Positions 1-8,432 are shown, counted from the stretch's first letter. The stretch is 64,000 nt of DNA from an uncultured Steroidobacter sp. (GCA_938008435.1 CALLKK010000015.1:1-64000), one strand, 5' to 3'. A program made the numbers and translations. The notes: a model not told the origin generated them from the sequence alone.

Positions 1-322
1 TGGTCGCGTAGTCGGAGATCGTCAAGGTGTAGTTGCCGTTCTCGGTCGTGCGAGGGATGCCTAGCCCGGACGGCGGGCTGGCATCAAGCTCGTTGTCCTT
101 CGCGTAGCGATTGTTCTGAAGAAAGAACTTCTCCTGCGCGGCCTGGATCCGCAACAGCGCCATCCGCGCTTCGGTTCGCTGCGCACGAATGAGATGGCTG
201 CGGTAGCTGCCGACCGCAAGCGACCCGAGGATGGCGACCACGGCGACGATCACCATCAGCTCGAGGAGGGTGACGCCGCGCATCGCGCGCGGCATGGAAA
301 GCTTCCTAAGCGTCCGTTTCAT
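1..322 (-). CDS. pilE: PilE-like type IV minor pilin, partial (3' end outside the window)
   Basis: The last gene of the minus-strand pilus operon runs off the left edge after about 107 codons. Its N-terminus has the type IV prepilin signature: a short basic leader (MKRTLRKLSMPRAMRG) followed by VTLLELMVIVAVVAILGS. Cleavage by PilD is expected after the Gly, leaving the hydrophobic helix with Glu at mature position 5. After the helix comes the usual amphipathic stretch (RAQRTEARMALLRIQAAQEKF) and NRYA, typical of PilE. The ATG at 320-322 lies 7 bp after the pilY1 stop, with a GAGG Shine-Dalgarno overlapping that stop, so it is co-translated with pilY1. The protein would be assembled into the pilus or its priming complex. 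The C-terminal disulfide region is not visible. Confidence 0.9.
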   Translation of the reverse strand, partial: MKRTLRKLSMPRAMRGVTLLELMVIVAVVAILGSLAVGSYRSHLIRAQRTEARMALLRIQAAQEKFFLQNNRYAKDNELDASPPSGLGIPRTTENGNYTLTISDYAT

Positions 323-329
323 GGTTGCC

Positions 330-3300
330 TCACTGTGCCGTGGACTCGCGCCAGTAGGTCTTGATGCGGCTGTTGAAGTTCTTGCAGGCATTCAGGATCT
401 CGACGCCGGACAAGCACATGACTTGGTTCGGCTCCGGGAACAGGAACGACACTTCAGGAGCAATGCCTCCCTGGGCGAGCTCCTCGAAGCGGTCCTCCTT
501 CTTCATTCCGCCGGAGCCATCGCCAGTGCCGTCGCCGTCTGGATCGGTCTCGCCATCGCGTCGCGGAATGGGCGCGCCGTTGAAGGCATTGATGACGTAG
601 ACGCGGTTACGACCCGAGCTCGTGATCGAGCACGTCTCCGGGTTGGCCTCGGAGTCGGTCGGCGGCAGATACGTCGTAAAGAAGATCTTGTTGTCGAACG
701 TGCTCGACGGGTTTAGGGATTTCTCGCCTTGCCACGTGGGGTAGTTGAGCAGCAGCTTCCAGCCCGGCGAGTTCGGAGGCACGACTGCGTTGACGTCATC
801 CGTGATGTCCTGCAAGTCCGAATCGCGCAGGATGGTCAGGCTGTCGTACTCAGCTTGCGTCATACGCCGGAACGGCTGCAGATCGCGGATCGCATAGAAC
901 CGGTCTTGAGTAGCTGTGTTCAGCGGATGGCCGCGATAGCCTGAGCCGATTGCGATGTTGAGGATGGGCGGATTGTCGACTCGCCGCAGGGCGGCAACGT
1001 CCGGCTTGCTGTAGAAGCGGCGCGCGTTCGCGGCCTGTGGCGACGCGTCGTCCTTGGTGCCGAGCGAGGCGATAACGCCGCCGGCAACGAGAGTGTTGGC
1101 CGGATTGCCGTTGGTGATGTCGAAGCGCCACAACTGCGCGGCCATGTCGCCGACGTACATGCGGTCGGCGAAGCCGTCACTGTTGGTGTCGAGCACGGCC
1201 ACGGCGCTCGGAATACTGTGCGTCATCCGTGCGAGATTGAGATTCGCGCCGGACGGTCCAGCCGACCAGAGCAGCGTGCCGACAACGGCATCGATCATGT
1301 ACAGGCGGTTGCCGACGTTGTCCTCGCTGTAGACAACGGTGTCCTGCACCGGATCGTAGCCGCCGCCGACGATGAGCACGAACTTCTGCGAGTTCTGCGT
1401 GGCGCCTTCAATGTTGACGCGGGCGATGGTCGGCTGCGACCACGTCTGACCGACGCCCGGTAGCACCTCTGGACCAATGCTCCACAGGTACCGCGGCCGC
1501 GTCTTGTCGGTCACGTCGATGGCGTAATACCGGCTGCCGCCGCGTCCCATGCCGAAATAGAGGATCACGCGATCGTCGCCGTTCACGATGCCGTCGCCAT
1601 TGACGTCGTACTTGAGCACCGTGATCTCGGAGTCGAGGCCGTAGCTTCGCTGTGCGACCGGGTCGTTGAAATAAAGCTCCTTGAGGCGCGGCAGTAGCTC
1701 CTGCGGCACGTAGGCCCAGAGCTCCTCGCCAGTGTCGGCGTCGAATGCGTGCAGGTAGCCGTCGTTGGTCGTGACGAAGACGACCGCATCGGGCGACTCA
1801 GCCGTACCGCCGTAGATGACGACCGTCGGCGGCGAGTGGAGCGGATCGCCCATCGCTCGACGCACCGTCGTCGAAGGATCGCCGTCTTCGTTCAAGACAT
1901 CGACGCCGCGCGCCCAATTGATGAGACTGTCCGTCGTGGGATCGCCGTCGGCGCCCAAGCCGAGCACATCTTCGTCGATGTCAGAATTCGATGTGCTGAG
2001 CGGATGGTTGCTCAACAATTGGCTGCTGCCCGGTCGTTTATTGCCGATGTACGTATAGAGCTTGCGTTGATCGGGTTGCGGAATCTTGCTCACCGCGCCA
2101 CCCGCTCTTACATCGGCACCATCCGTGGTAGTCGACCAGTAGCTTCGTGCCGAGTCGTCGAAGAAGCCCGTGGCGGAATTCACTGCAGAGCGGCCTGCGG
2201 CGTCGAGGATGCGGCCGTCCGATACGCGATACTTCTTGAGATTGCCCGGCCAATGGACGGCGTTGTCGGGCTGGAAGACCGACACGAACAAGTCGTCCAA
2301 CGTCTGCGTGCGATTGAACGCATTCACAGCCACCGTCGGCGCGGTAAACGTCGTGCTCGTCTGCAAGATGCTGGTCACGATGGAGTTGAACACAGACGTG
2401 AGGCTGCTCAGGTCATCGGCCTGATAGGCCTGTCCGCCGCCCACCGCTGCGGCATTGATGAGATTGTTGAAGGCTTGTGAGCTGCCGCTGAACTCGGGAC
2501 CGAAGCCGATGAAGTAAGTACGAACGTTCTGCTTGCCCTCGAGGTTCGGAATCAGGTCGTTCTCGAACATGTACTGGGTGAGGGCGGAGAGACAGCCACC
2601 TTCGCCGCTGCAATTCTTTCCCGTGAGCGTCTTGATTGCCGAGTTGGCTTCCTGATCCTGCTGCGCCTCGCCGTCGGTGAGATAGACGATGTAGTTCGTC
2701 TGGCATGACGAGGTGATGGGGCTGAGATAGCGTCCATTCAATTGCGACTCTGCGACGCTGCGGTAATCACGCATATAGCTGGAGCCGGCGCAGGTGCCGT
2801 TGCTGCCTGGCGCGGTGTCGACGCGGGTACAGATCCGCGAATTGTTGCCGAATTTGACTTGACCGCCGGAGTAGTACAGGTACGCCTCATAAAGCGTTTC
2901 GGAGAGCGGCGTGAATCCGTGCGGCAGATACAAGTTCTGGCCGTTGCTGTTCGTGATATCTGCAATCAACGACGCGCGTTTCGGATCGAGGGGCGAGACC
3001 GGCGACATGACCATGCCGCCCGATGCATTACTGTCCGCAAAGCTGTAGCTGTGCGTATTGGCGCTGTAGCGCATGATGCCGACGTTCAGATTCGGTAGCG
3101 CATTCAGGAAGGCAGCAGCGGCAGCCCTGACCACGTCCATTCGCGTCTGAGTCGCCTTTGACCCGTACGCGAGGTAGCGGATGTAATTGGGGCTGTACAG
3201 CGTGGTGCTATAGCCCTGATTGCGGCCCCACCAGGAGTCACCGGAAAATGCCGTCCAGCGGCCGTTCGAGCTGTCGGCCGTTCTGTAGTCGGGATACGTT

Positions 3301-3869
3301 CCCGGAGAACTCGAATCGGCACCGTGTTCGCCTTCGTCCTCCAAACATTCCACATCGGACGCTGTCGTGCGGTTGTCTCCATTGGTCAGATCAGCTTGCC
3401 AGCCGCGATTCTTGCCTGAGCCGCGCCAACGAATGAAGCGGTCGGTATAGAAGCCGGCACCCGTCGCCCCGGCTCCCCAAGCCAGATGCTTAACGGCGGC
3501 CTGGCACTTGATCTCCCGAGGGGCCGCTGCGGAGAAGTTGCCCGAGAGCTGGATATACGAGAGGTTCCTGCAGCTCTTGGGAGGCGTCGCATTCCTCGAG
3601 TAGTAGATCCGATCGTTGCGGCACTCTGTTGTATCCGATCCGGACGCTGGTCCGTAACTGACGGTCGGATCATACGGAAGCGGCGTCTCTTCGGCAGTCA
3701 GATTCATACTGCCCGAGGTATCGAGAATGATGAGGATATTCGGCTGCACCGGGTCGGCCGGCTGCACCATGAAGATCTCGGTGTCGTCCGCCACAGCGGG
3801 CGCGAAGGCGCACAGCGCGAGCGCAGAGCCGGCTAGGGAGCTCAGGAGGGCGTGTCTAAGAGAGCGCAT
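330..3869 (-). CDS. pilY1: PilY1 type IV pilus tip adhesin / biogenesis protein
   Basis: The 1179-residue protein starts with a Sec signal peptide (about residues 1-27, ending AFAPAVA). A von Willebrand factor A-like region follows, with the metal-ion-dependent adhesion motif DTSGS at residues 50-54. The C-terminal half is a PilY1 beta-propeller ('Neisseria PilC beta-propeller' family, repeats such as VVFVTTNDGYLHAFDADTG). Two EF-hand-like calcium loops are visible: DVNGDGIVNGDD at about 755-766 and DTNSDGFAD at about 894-902. In Pseudomonas, the propeller's calcium loop controls pilus extension and retraction. PilY1 sits at the pilus tip with the minor pilins and acts in adhesion, mechanosensing and twitching. 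It lies between pilX and pilE in the standard order. Length matches the family (about 1000-1300 residues). Confidence 0.95.
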   Translation of the reverse strand: MRSLRHALLSSLAGSALALCAFAPAVADDTEIFMVQPADPVQPNILIILDTSGSMNLTAEETPLPYDPTVSYGPASGSDTTECRNDRIYYSRNATPPKSCRNLSYIQLSGNFSAAAPREIKCQAAVKHLAWGAGATGAGFYTDRFIRWRGSGKNRGWQADLTNGDNRTTASDVECLEDEGEHGADSSSPGTYPDYRTADSSNGRWTAFSGDSWWGRNQGYSTTLYSPNYIRYLAYGSKATQTRMDVVRAAAAAFLNALPNLNVGIMRYSANTHSYSFADSNASGGMVMSPVSPLDPKRASLIADITNSNGQNLYLPHGFTPLSETLYEAYLYYSGGQVKFGNNSRICTRVDTAPGSNGTCAGSSYMRDYRSVAESQLNGRYLSPITSSCQTNYIVYLTDGEAQQDQEANSAIKTLTGKNCSGEGGCLSALTQYMFENDLIPNLEGKQNVRTYFIGFGPEFSGSSQAFNNLINAAAVGGGQAYQADDLSSLTSVFNSIVTSILQTSTTFTAPTVAVNAFNRTQTLDDLFVSVFQPDNAVHWPGNLKKYRVSDGRILDAAGRSAVNSATGFFDDSARSYWSTTTDGADVRAGGAVSKIPQPDQRKLYTYIGNKRPGSSQLLSNHPLSTSNSDIDEDVLGLGADGDPTTDSLINWARGVDVLNEDGDPSTTVRRAMGDPLHSPPTVVIYGGTAESPDAVVFVTTNDGYLHAFDADTGEELWAYVPQELLPRLKELYFNDPVAQRSYGLDSEITVLKYDVNGDGIVNGDDRVILYFGMGRGGSRYYAIDVTDKTRPRYLWSIGPEVLPGVGQTWSQPTIARVNIEGATQNSQKFVLIVGGGYDPVQDTVVYSEDNVGNRLYMIDAVVGTLLWSAGPSGANLNLARMTHSIPSAVAVLDTNSDGFADRMYVGDMAAQLWRFDITNGNPANTLVAGGVIASLGTKDDASPQAANARRFYSKPDVAALRRVDNPPILNIAIGSGYRGHPLNTATQDRFYAIRDLQPFRRMTQAEYDSLTILRDSDLQDITDDVNAVVPPNSPGWKLLLNYPTWQGEKSLNPSSTFDNKIFFTTYLPPTDSEANPETCSITSSGRNRVYVINAFNGAPIPRRDGETDPDGDGTGDGSGGMKKEDRFEELAQGGIAPEVSFLFPEPNQVMCLSGVEILNACKNFNSRIKTYWRESTAQ

Positions 3870-3899
3870 AGTCGATTCCTACGATTGTCTCAAGCGCTG

Positions 3900-4418
3900 T
3901 TACGGCGTCAGCTCGGTATTGCTCGGATCGATCGGCATCTGGGTCTGCTCGTCGAACGGCGCGATGACCGCGACGCCTTGGTAGTTGCGCGCGATCGCGT
4001 TACGCGTCGAGCGTCCGATACTCTCGATCTCGAAGTGATAGGTCGAAAAGCTGTTCCAGCTCGATCCCCACATTGCCGGCTGCGGCGAGCCGCTCAGCTG
4101 CGAAGTGATCGTTGCGGCGAACGAATCCTGATTGTTCGTGCCGGGGATCGGAATGGTCTGCGATGCGTCTGCGGGGAGCCGCTCGGGACCGCTGCCGGGA
4201 TTGAACTGGCCGGCGCGCAATGCTTGCTCGATGCCTGCCTCGGCTGCTTGGAACGCGTTCTGCTGATATTGCGTGTTGCCCGCCATGACGAGCTCGAGGC
4301 TCGCCGTGTTCATGCTGGAAATGGCGAGCACGGTCAGTGCAAGCAGCAGCACGAGCGCCACGACGAGGGCGGCACCTCGAGAGCGGTTGGACACGCGATC
4401 AAATCGGGCGCGCGTCAT
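3900..4418 (-). CDS. pilX: PilX minor pilin
   Basis: The protein is about 172 residues. The N-terminus RGAALVVALVLLLALTVLAIS followed by NTASLELVMAGN and QNAFQAAEAGIEQAL is the PilX N-terminal domain. As in other PilX proteins, the first helix lacks the canonical Glu5. It belongs to the minor-pilin priming complex (FimU-PilV-PilW-PilX) that starts pilus assembly and carries PilY1. I chose the ATG at 4416-4418 because GGGGA lies 7 nt upstream. A TTG six bases earlier would overlap the pilW stop and is the alternative. pilY1 follows after 30 bp. Confidence 0.9.
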   Translation of the reverse strand: MTRARFDRVSNRSRGAALVVALVLLLALTVLAISSMNTASLELVMAGNTQYQQNAFQAAEAGIEQALRAGQFNPGSGPERLPADASQTIPIPGTNNQDSFAATITSQLSGSPQPAMWGSSWNSFSTYHFEIESIGRSTRNAIARNYQGVAVIAPFDEQTQMPIDPSNTELTP

Positions 4419-4420
4419 GA

Positions 4421-5380
4421 TCAAGTCCCCAGTGCGTTACGCACCTGGATCGTTCGCGACACGAGCAGGCGGCGGTAGCGGTCGTTGGGCTGGTACGCCT
4501 CGCGATCGGCGTATTGGTAGGTGCGGTCGTCGCGAAACCCGACTTCCTCTTCGTCCGAACGGATGAGCAACCAGATGCGCACGGAGACGATCTGCTCGCC
4601 AGGATTGACCTCATCCGGACTGACGTAGCGGGCAGCACGTCCGGTCGTACCGGTGGGATCCACACCGAACTCGATTTGCATGTCTTCGACGCCCGGAATG
4701 ATCTCCTCGTCGCGAAACGTGGGACCGTCGATCAGTGCGACACGGCGCAGCGACGGGAAACCAGGGCGGTCGGTCGAGTTTTGGCTGATGTAATACGAGT
4801 TGACGATGAGGTCGTTGACCTGTCCAGCAGGCGGCGTCGTGCAGGTCGAAGCATCGGTCAGCACGGTGCCCATCACGCGCGTCGAGCAGATGCGCAAACG
4901 CGTGCCGCTGGGATCGGACGGCGCGACGGAAGCGCGCTTCACGGTCAACGTGTCAGCGCTCGCAACGGCGGTGGCGCGATATGCCGTGCATGGGAAAGTG
5001 GAGCTGCCGTTCGTGCCGCTCAGGCTTGCGACGAGATGGCGCGTGAAGTTCGTGCCGCAGGCCGTCGGGTCACCGGGCACTTGAGGCTCGGTGGGCAGCG
5101 CTTGTCCCGACAAGACGCCGGCCCCTTTGACGAGGCCCCAGTAGTTGGACATGCGAATGTCCGGCTCGAGGACGCTCATGGCGTAGCGCGCGGTTTCCTG
5201 CAGGCGCGCAGCGCGCTCGTTGACGTCGTACGTACGGCGGCTGTCGACATAGACCTGCGTCGCACCGAAGATCAGCAAGCCGCTGATGGTCAGGGCGACG
5301 AGGAGCTCGATCAGGCTGAGGCCCGACTCGCAGTGCTTGCTCGCCCGCCTCATGAATGATTTGCGAGGGAGCGTCGTCAT
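4421..5380 (-). CDS. pilW: PilW minor pilin
   Basis: The 319-residue protein has a prepilin-like N-terminus, ESGLSLIELLVALTISGLLI, after a 17-residue basic leader. A PilW-type body follows (RRTYDVNERAARLQETARYAMSVLEPDIRMSNYWG). It is a minor pilin of the priming complex in the inner membrane and periplasm. The ATG at 5378-5380 forms an ATGA overlap with the pilV stop, which fixes the start and implies translational coupling. A longer reading frame upstream would run deep into pilV and is not needed. Cysteines are scattered through the C-terminal domain, as usual for minor pilins. Confidence 0.93.
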   Translation of the reverse strand: MTTLPRKSFMRRASKHCESGLSLIELLVALTISGLLIFGATQVYVDSRRTYDVNERAARLQETARYAMSVLEPDIRMSNYWGLVKGAGVLSGQALPTEPQVPGDPTACGTNFTRHLVASLSGTNGSSTFPCTAYRATAVASADTLTVKRASVAPSDPSGTRLRICSTRVMGTVLTDASTCTTPPAGQVNDLIVNSYYISQNSTDRPGFPSLRRVALIDGPTFRDEEIIPGVEDMQIEFGVDPTGTTGRAARYVSPDEVNPGEQIVSVRIWLLIRSDEEEVGFRDDRTYQYADREAYQPNDRYRRLLVSRTIQVRNALGT

Positions 5381-5862
5381 AGCTGCATTCTCATCACGTA
5401 CTGTTGCCGATTCTCTTCGGTGTCGCCGGCCTCGACCCAGGTAATCGCGATCTCGTACGTCCACGGGGTGGTGGACGTGTTGACGGTTACCGTGCCGGTG
5501 GGGCTGCCGGGAAGCGTGCTGGCGATCAAATCCTGCCAGTCGCGCAGGTCATGAGCGGCCATCTCTTCCGGCGAGCAGTTCTTCGCCGCACCGGCGCAGG
5601 TACCCGCAGTGGAGGCGGGGTCGCCGGCGTAGGCGGTGCCCGCGGTGGGATTCGCACGAATTCGGTCGCCCAGGTCGCTCGCAAGATTGACGGCTTGCAT
5701 GCGGTAGATGGCGCCGCCGCTGGTACGCAAGGTCACGATGTAGAGGCTCGCCATGCCGAGCAGCCCGACGCAGAGGACGACGAGCGCGACGAGTACTTCG
5801 ACCATCGTGAAGCCGCGCTGACGCGCCGCTGGCGTGTGATGCACTTGATTCGTCTGTGTCAT
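5377..5862 (-). CDS. pilV: PilV minor pilin
   Basis: The 161-residue protein has the prepilin peptidase motif RGFTMVEVLVALVVLCVGLLG near the N-terminus. The PilV-type sequence QAVNLASDLGDRIRANP follows. The ATG at 5860-5862 gives an ATGA overlap with the end of fimT and has GGAGAG 8 nt upstream, so it is preferred over a TTG two codons earlier. It is a minor pilin connecting FimU and PilW/PilX in the assembly-priming complex. The operon order fimT-pilV-pilW-pilX-pilY1-pilE matches Pseudomonas and xanthomonads, except that only one FimT/FimU-type gene is present. Confidence 0.93.
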   Translation of the reverse strand: MTQTNQVHHTPAARQRGFTMVEVLVALVVLCVGLLGMASLYIVTLRTSGGAIYRMQAVNLASDLGDRIRANPTAGTAYAGDPASTAGTCAGAAKNCSPEEMAAHDLRDWQDLIASTLPGSPTGTVTVNTSTTPWTYEIAITWVEAGDTEENRQQYVMRMQL

Positions 5863-6464
5863 GGGCAAGTCTCTCCGATCGCGCTCAACGCCGAGGTCAC
5901 CTCGTCGATGTGTCGCGTCACGCGCGCCCGACCCGACGGCTCGATGATGAGCGCGCGGGCAGCTGAGCCTGCGCCGGCCTGTACGTTGCCGCGTTGATCG
6001 CAGAAGACGATTCGATCGGTGGCGGTCTTGCCCGCCGTCTTGTTGGAGAAGCCTGTGGCGGCGAAGCTGATGATGCCGTCGTTGTTGTTGACGACGACGA
6101 CGCCGTCGTCGACGCGCCTGCGTTCGAGAATTTCCTCGGTGGCATCACGCGCCCAATTGTTGTTCGTGTCCTCGAACACGATCCAGCCGGTGAAGGCTCC
6201 CTCGCTGCACTCGGCCGTCGCAGAGTCGGGATCGTTGGTGGCGCAGGTGGCCACGAATGTCTGACGCTTGATCGCTTCCGAGCGCGCGATCTGGACGGAG
6301 CGCAGCAAGTCGTTTGCGGCTGTGGTCAGCCGGCTGTTGCGCTGGAAGTCCCTCATGTTGGGAATGGCGATCACTGCCAACACCGCCGCGACGGCCAGCG
6401 TCAGCATGAGCTCATAAAGCGTGAAGCCTCGCGCGCTCCACGGACGCAATGCTCGAGTGTCCAT
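5859..6464 (-). CDS. fimT: FimT/FimU (GspH-family) pseudopilin
   Basis: The 201-residue protein starts with a short leader and ARGFTLYELMLTLAVAAVLAV, a class III signal with Glu5. It continues with IPNMRDFQRNSRLTTAANDLLRSVQIARSEAIKR, the GspH/FimT domain signature. The C-terminal GRARV near residues 180-184 is also typical of FimT. It is the first gene of the minus-strand pilus operon and divergent from lexA. FimT and FimU cannot be separated with certainty from sequence alone. FimU is a structural minor pilin, while FimT homologues in some bacteria bind DNA during natural transformation. Which role applies here is open. Confidence 0.88.
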   Translation of the reverse strand: MDTRALRPWSARGFTLYELMLTLAVAAVLAVIAIPNMRDFQRNSRLTTAANDLLRSVQIARSEAIKRQTFVATCATNDPDSATAECSEGAFTGWIVFEDTNNNWARDATEEILERRRVDDGVVVVNNNDGIISFAATGFSNKTAGKTATDRIVFCDQRGNVQAGAGSAARALIIEPSGRARVTRHIDEVTSALSAIGETCP

Positions 6465-6643
6465 GGCGGCGGATCCTATGAATCGCGTACGGGAGGGGCG
6501 AAATCCGGCGACTAGCGGCAGCTATCGCGGGACGAGCGGCAGGGGCGGCGTGATTCTGTCAAGTGTGCTGCGCTTCACAGGTGTGAGTTACGGTCCGCAG
6601 ACCTCGCTGCGATAAGGAAGGATGCCTCGAGGCAGCATAAGGG

Positions 6644-6673
6644 GTTGCCTGAGGTGTCGGGGGTGGTTATAAA
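6644..6673 (+). promoter_or_regulatory. Predicted lexA sigma-70 promoter
   Basis: TTGCCT (6644-6649) and TATAAA (6668-6673) are separated by 18 bp. The predicted start of transcription falls about at 6680, directly against the LexA operator. The call comes from sequence match and position only. Confidence 0.6.
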
Positions 6674-6682
6674 TACAGGTAT

Positions 6683-6698
6683 CTGTTCAAAAGTACAG
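6683..6698 (+). promoter_or_regulatory. LexA operator (SOS box)
   Basis: CTGTTCAAAAGTACAG is a perfect CTGT-N8-ACAG match to the gammaproteobacterial LexA box. It lies 7 bp before the lexA start codon, just downstream of the predicted -10. It would block transcription of lexA itself and also covers the ribosome-binding region. A second TACAGGT copy 20 bp upstream (6674-6680) gives a partial extra half-site. Confidence 0.88.
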
Positions 6699-6705
6699 GT
6701 GCGCG

Positions 6706-7329
6706 ATGTCCGAACTCACTCCTCGTCAGCGCCAGATCTTGAAGCTCATCCAGCGCTACATCGCCGAGAACGGCATGCCGCCGACGCGAGCGGAAATCGC
6801 TCAGGAATTCGGCTTCAAGTCGGCCAACGCAGCGGAAGAGCATCTACGGGCGCTCCAGCGCAAAGGGGTGATCGAGCTCATTCCGGGCGCATCGCGCGGC
6901 ATTCAGCTCAAGGATTCGTTGCGCGAGCAATTGGGTCTGCCGCTGATCGGCCGAGTGGCAGCCGGTCGGCCGATCCTCGCCGAGGAGCACATCGAAGGTC
7001 GCTATCAGATCGATCCGAAGATCTTCCAGCCGAAGGCGCACTACCTACTCAAGGTGCGCGGCATGAGTATGAAGGATGCAGGTATCCTCGATGGAGATCT
7101 GGTTGCCGTGCACCGCACGCCTGACGTACGCAACCGGCAGATCGTCGTGGCTCGCCTTGACGACGAGGTCACTGTGAAACGGTACAAGCAGGAAGGCCGA
7201 GTCGTGTGGCTCTTGCCGGAGAATTCGGAGTTCGAGCCGATCCGCGTCGATATGCGCGAGCGCTCGCTTGTGATCGAGGGCGTCGTGGTCGGCGTTCTCC
7301 GCCACGGACGCTCGAAATCGCTCCAATAG
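6706..7329 (+). CDS. lexA: LexA, SOS response repressor/autoprotease
   Basis: The 207-residue protein is full length (E. coli LexA has 202). Residues 1-70 form the winged-helix DNA-binding domain (LTPRQRQILKLIQRYIAENG, then TRAEIAQEFGFKS). The cleavage bond is Ala86-Gly87 (RVAAGRP). The Ser/Lys dyad is Ser121 (GMSMKDAGI) and Lys158 (VTVKRYK). On DNA damage, RecA filaments trigger self-cleavage and derepress SOS genes. The ATG follows the SOS box by 7 bp, so autoregulation is expected. No recA gene follows within the window, unlike many lexA-recA clusters. Confidence 0.97.
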   Translation: MSELTPRQRQILKLIQRYIAENGMPPTRAEIAQEFGFKSANAAEEHLRALQRKGVIELIPGASRGIQLKDSLREQLGLPLIGRVAAGRPILAEEHIEGRYQIDPKIFQPKAHYLLKVRGMSMKDAGILDGDLVAVHRTPDVRNRQIVVARLDDEVTVKRYKQEGRVVWLLPENSEFEPIRVDMRERSLVIEGVVVGVLRHGRSKSLQ

Positions 7330-7388
7330 CCCCGCCAATTAGCAGTTGGGGCGTTTGGCAGGAGGATGCAGGAAGTAGGCAATCGCTT

Positions 7389-7423
7389 GGCTACAAGCCT
7401 AGAGGCTACTGCCTACAGCCTTG
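7389..7423. repeat. Degenerate heptanucleotide tandem repeat, lexA-ssrA spacer
   Basis: Five consecutive 7-mers (GGCTACA, AGCCTAG, AGGCTAC, TGCCTAC and AGCCTTG) fill the gap between the end of lexA and the 3' end of tmRNA. A further copy may begin at 7374 (AGTAGGC). The 7-mers at 7375-7381 and 7410-7416 are inverted copies and could pair. The same kind of 7-bp periodicity recurs before nuoG and nuoJ. Confidence 0.6.
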
Positions 7424-7430
7424 GGAAAGA

Positions 7431-7785
7431 TGGTGGAGGCGGCGGGAATCGAACCCGCGTCCGCAAGTCCTACGCTCCAGGACACTACATGCTTAGCCCG
7501 TTCTTTGGATCTCGCTGCCCGCTACCCGAAGGGCAGGGAAGGCGTTCAGCCAGCTCCAGAACGTTTTAACGAGCCGACCTGGAGCACGTCGGACTCGCGA
7601 GCTTGTGTGCGCGTCCCTCGAATCTGGATGCACAAGCACATACCAGGCGAGGGTTAGGCGGGATTAAGCCGCCAGAGCGTAGTTGTCTTCGTTGGCAACT
7701 ATGATTTTGTAAGCTGTTTAACGAGGCGCCTACACCTCGGCATGCACCTGAAGTTTCGCAACCCACGTCGAAGCCGGTCGCCCCC
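7431..7785 (-). ncRNA. ssrA: Transfer-messenger RNA (tmRNA)
   Basis: The 355-nt RNA has a tRNA-like 5' end (GGGGGCGACC, then GGCTTCGACG) that pairs with the 3' acceptor strand CGCCTCC. It ends in a T-arm containing TTCGATTCC and an encoded CCA (complement at 7431-7433). The internal reading frame on the minus strand (7696 down to 7664) encodes the tag ANEDNYALAA followed by TAA. With the alanine from charging, the degradation tag is AANEDNYALAA. It rescues ribosomes stalled on mRNAs lacking stop codons, together with SmpB encoded just upstream on the same strand. Length is close to the E. coli RNA (363 nt). Exact ends are inferred from acceptor-stem pairing. Confidence 0.97.
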
Positions 7786-7875
7786 AGAGCAGAAGCTAGT
7801 GTAGGGGCTCGGTCGGGAATAACAAGGGGCAGGGCGCGAGACCGCACTGATCGCGACGACGCCTTTGACGCGCCG

Positions 7876-8352
7876 TCAACGAGTGTGCTTCATGAGGCGC
7901 GCTTTTTCGCGCTGCCAATCGCGTTCCTTGCTGGTGGCGCGTTTGTCGTGCGCCTTCTTGCCCTTGGCGAGGCCGACGCGCAATTTGACGCGCCCGTTCT
8001 TCCAATAGAGCTCGAGCGGCACGAGCGTGTAGCCGCGCCGCTCGACGGCGCCGATGAAGCGATTGAGCTCGGCGCGGTTGAGCAGGAGCTTGCGGGTGCG
8101 GATCGGGTCCGGAATGATGTGCGTCGAGGCCGTCGGCAGCGCCGAGACGTGCGCGCCGAACAAGAACGCTTCTCCGTCCTTGAGGTAGACGTAGGCTTCG
8201 TTGATTTGCGCGCGCCCCGCGCGCAGGCTCTTCACCTCCCAACCCTGCAAGGCGAGACCCGCCTCATAGGTTTCTTCGATGAAGTAGTCGTGGCGCGCCT
8301 TGCGGTTCTCCGCGATCGTGGGGCTGCCGTTGGATGATTTCTTGTTACTCAT
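7876..8352 (-). CDS. smpB: SmpB, tmRNA-binding protein
   Basis: The 158-residue protein is typical for SmpB. Conserved blocks are ARHDYFIEETYEAGLALQGWEVKSLRAGRAQI, YVYLKDGEAFLFGAHV, RTRKLLL and YTLVPLELYWKNGRVKL. The basic C-terminal tail (KGKKAHDKRATSKERDWQREKARLMK) inserts into the mRNA channel during trans-translation. I chose the ATG at 8350-8352 (MSNKK). In-frame ATGs 6 and 12 nt further upstream are possible, and TACAAT at the upstream end of this segment resembles a -10 box, which argues against the longer starts. The gene is immediately upstream of ssrA on the same strand, linking protein and RNA partner. It is divergent from ratA. Confidence 0.96.
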   Translation of the reverse strand: MSNKKSSNGSPTIAENRKARHDYFIEETYEAGLALQGWEVKSLRAGRAQINEAYVYLKDGEAFLFGAHVSALPTASTHIIPDPIRTRKLLLNRAELNRFIGAVERRGYTLVPLELYWKNGRVKLRVGLAKGKKAHDKRATSKERDWQREKARLMKHTR

Positions 8353-8432
8353 GAGCATCGGCATTGTAGCCGCTGGCACGAGCGGCGAGGGCTTCCTTAC
8401 ACTTCGCTTCATGCCATTGTCCGAATTTGCAC

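Noticed and set aside
7566..7847. Open frames overlapping the tmRNA gene
   Set aside because: The region is fully explained by ssrA, including acceptor stem, tag frame and CCA end.
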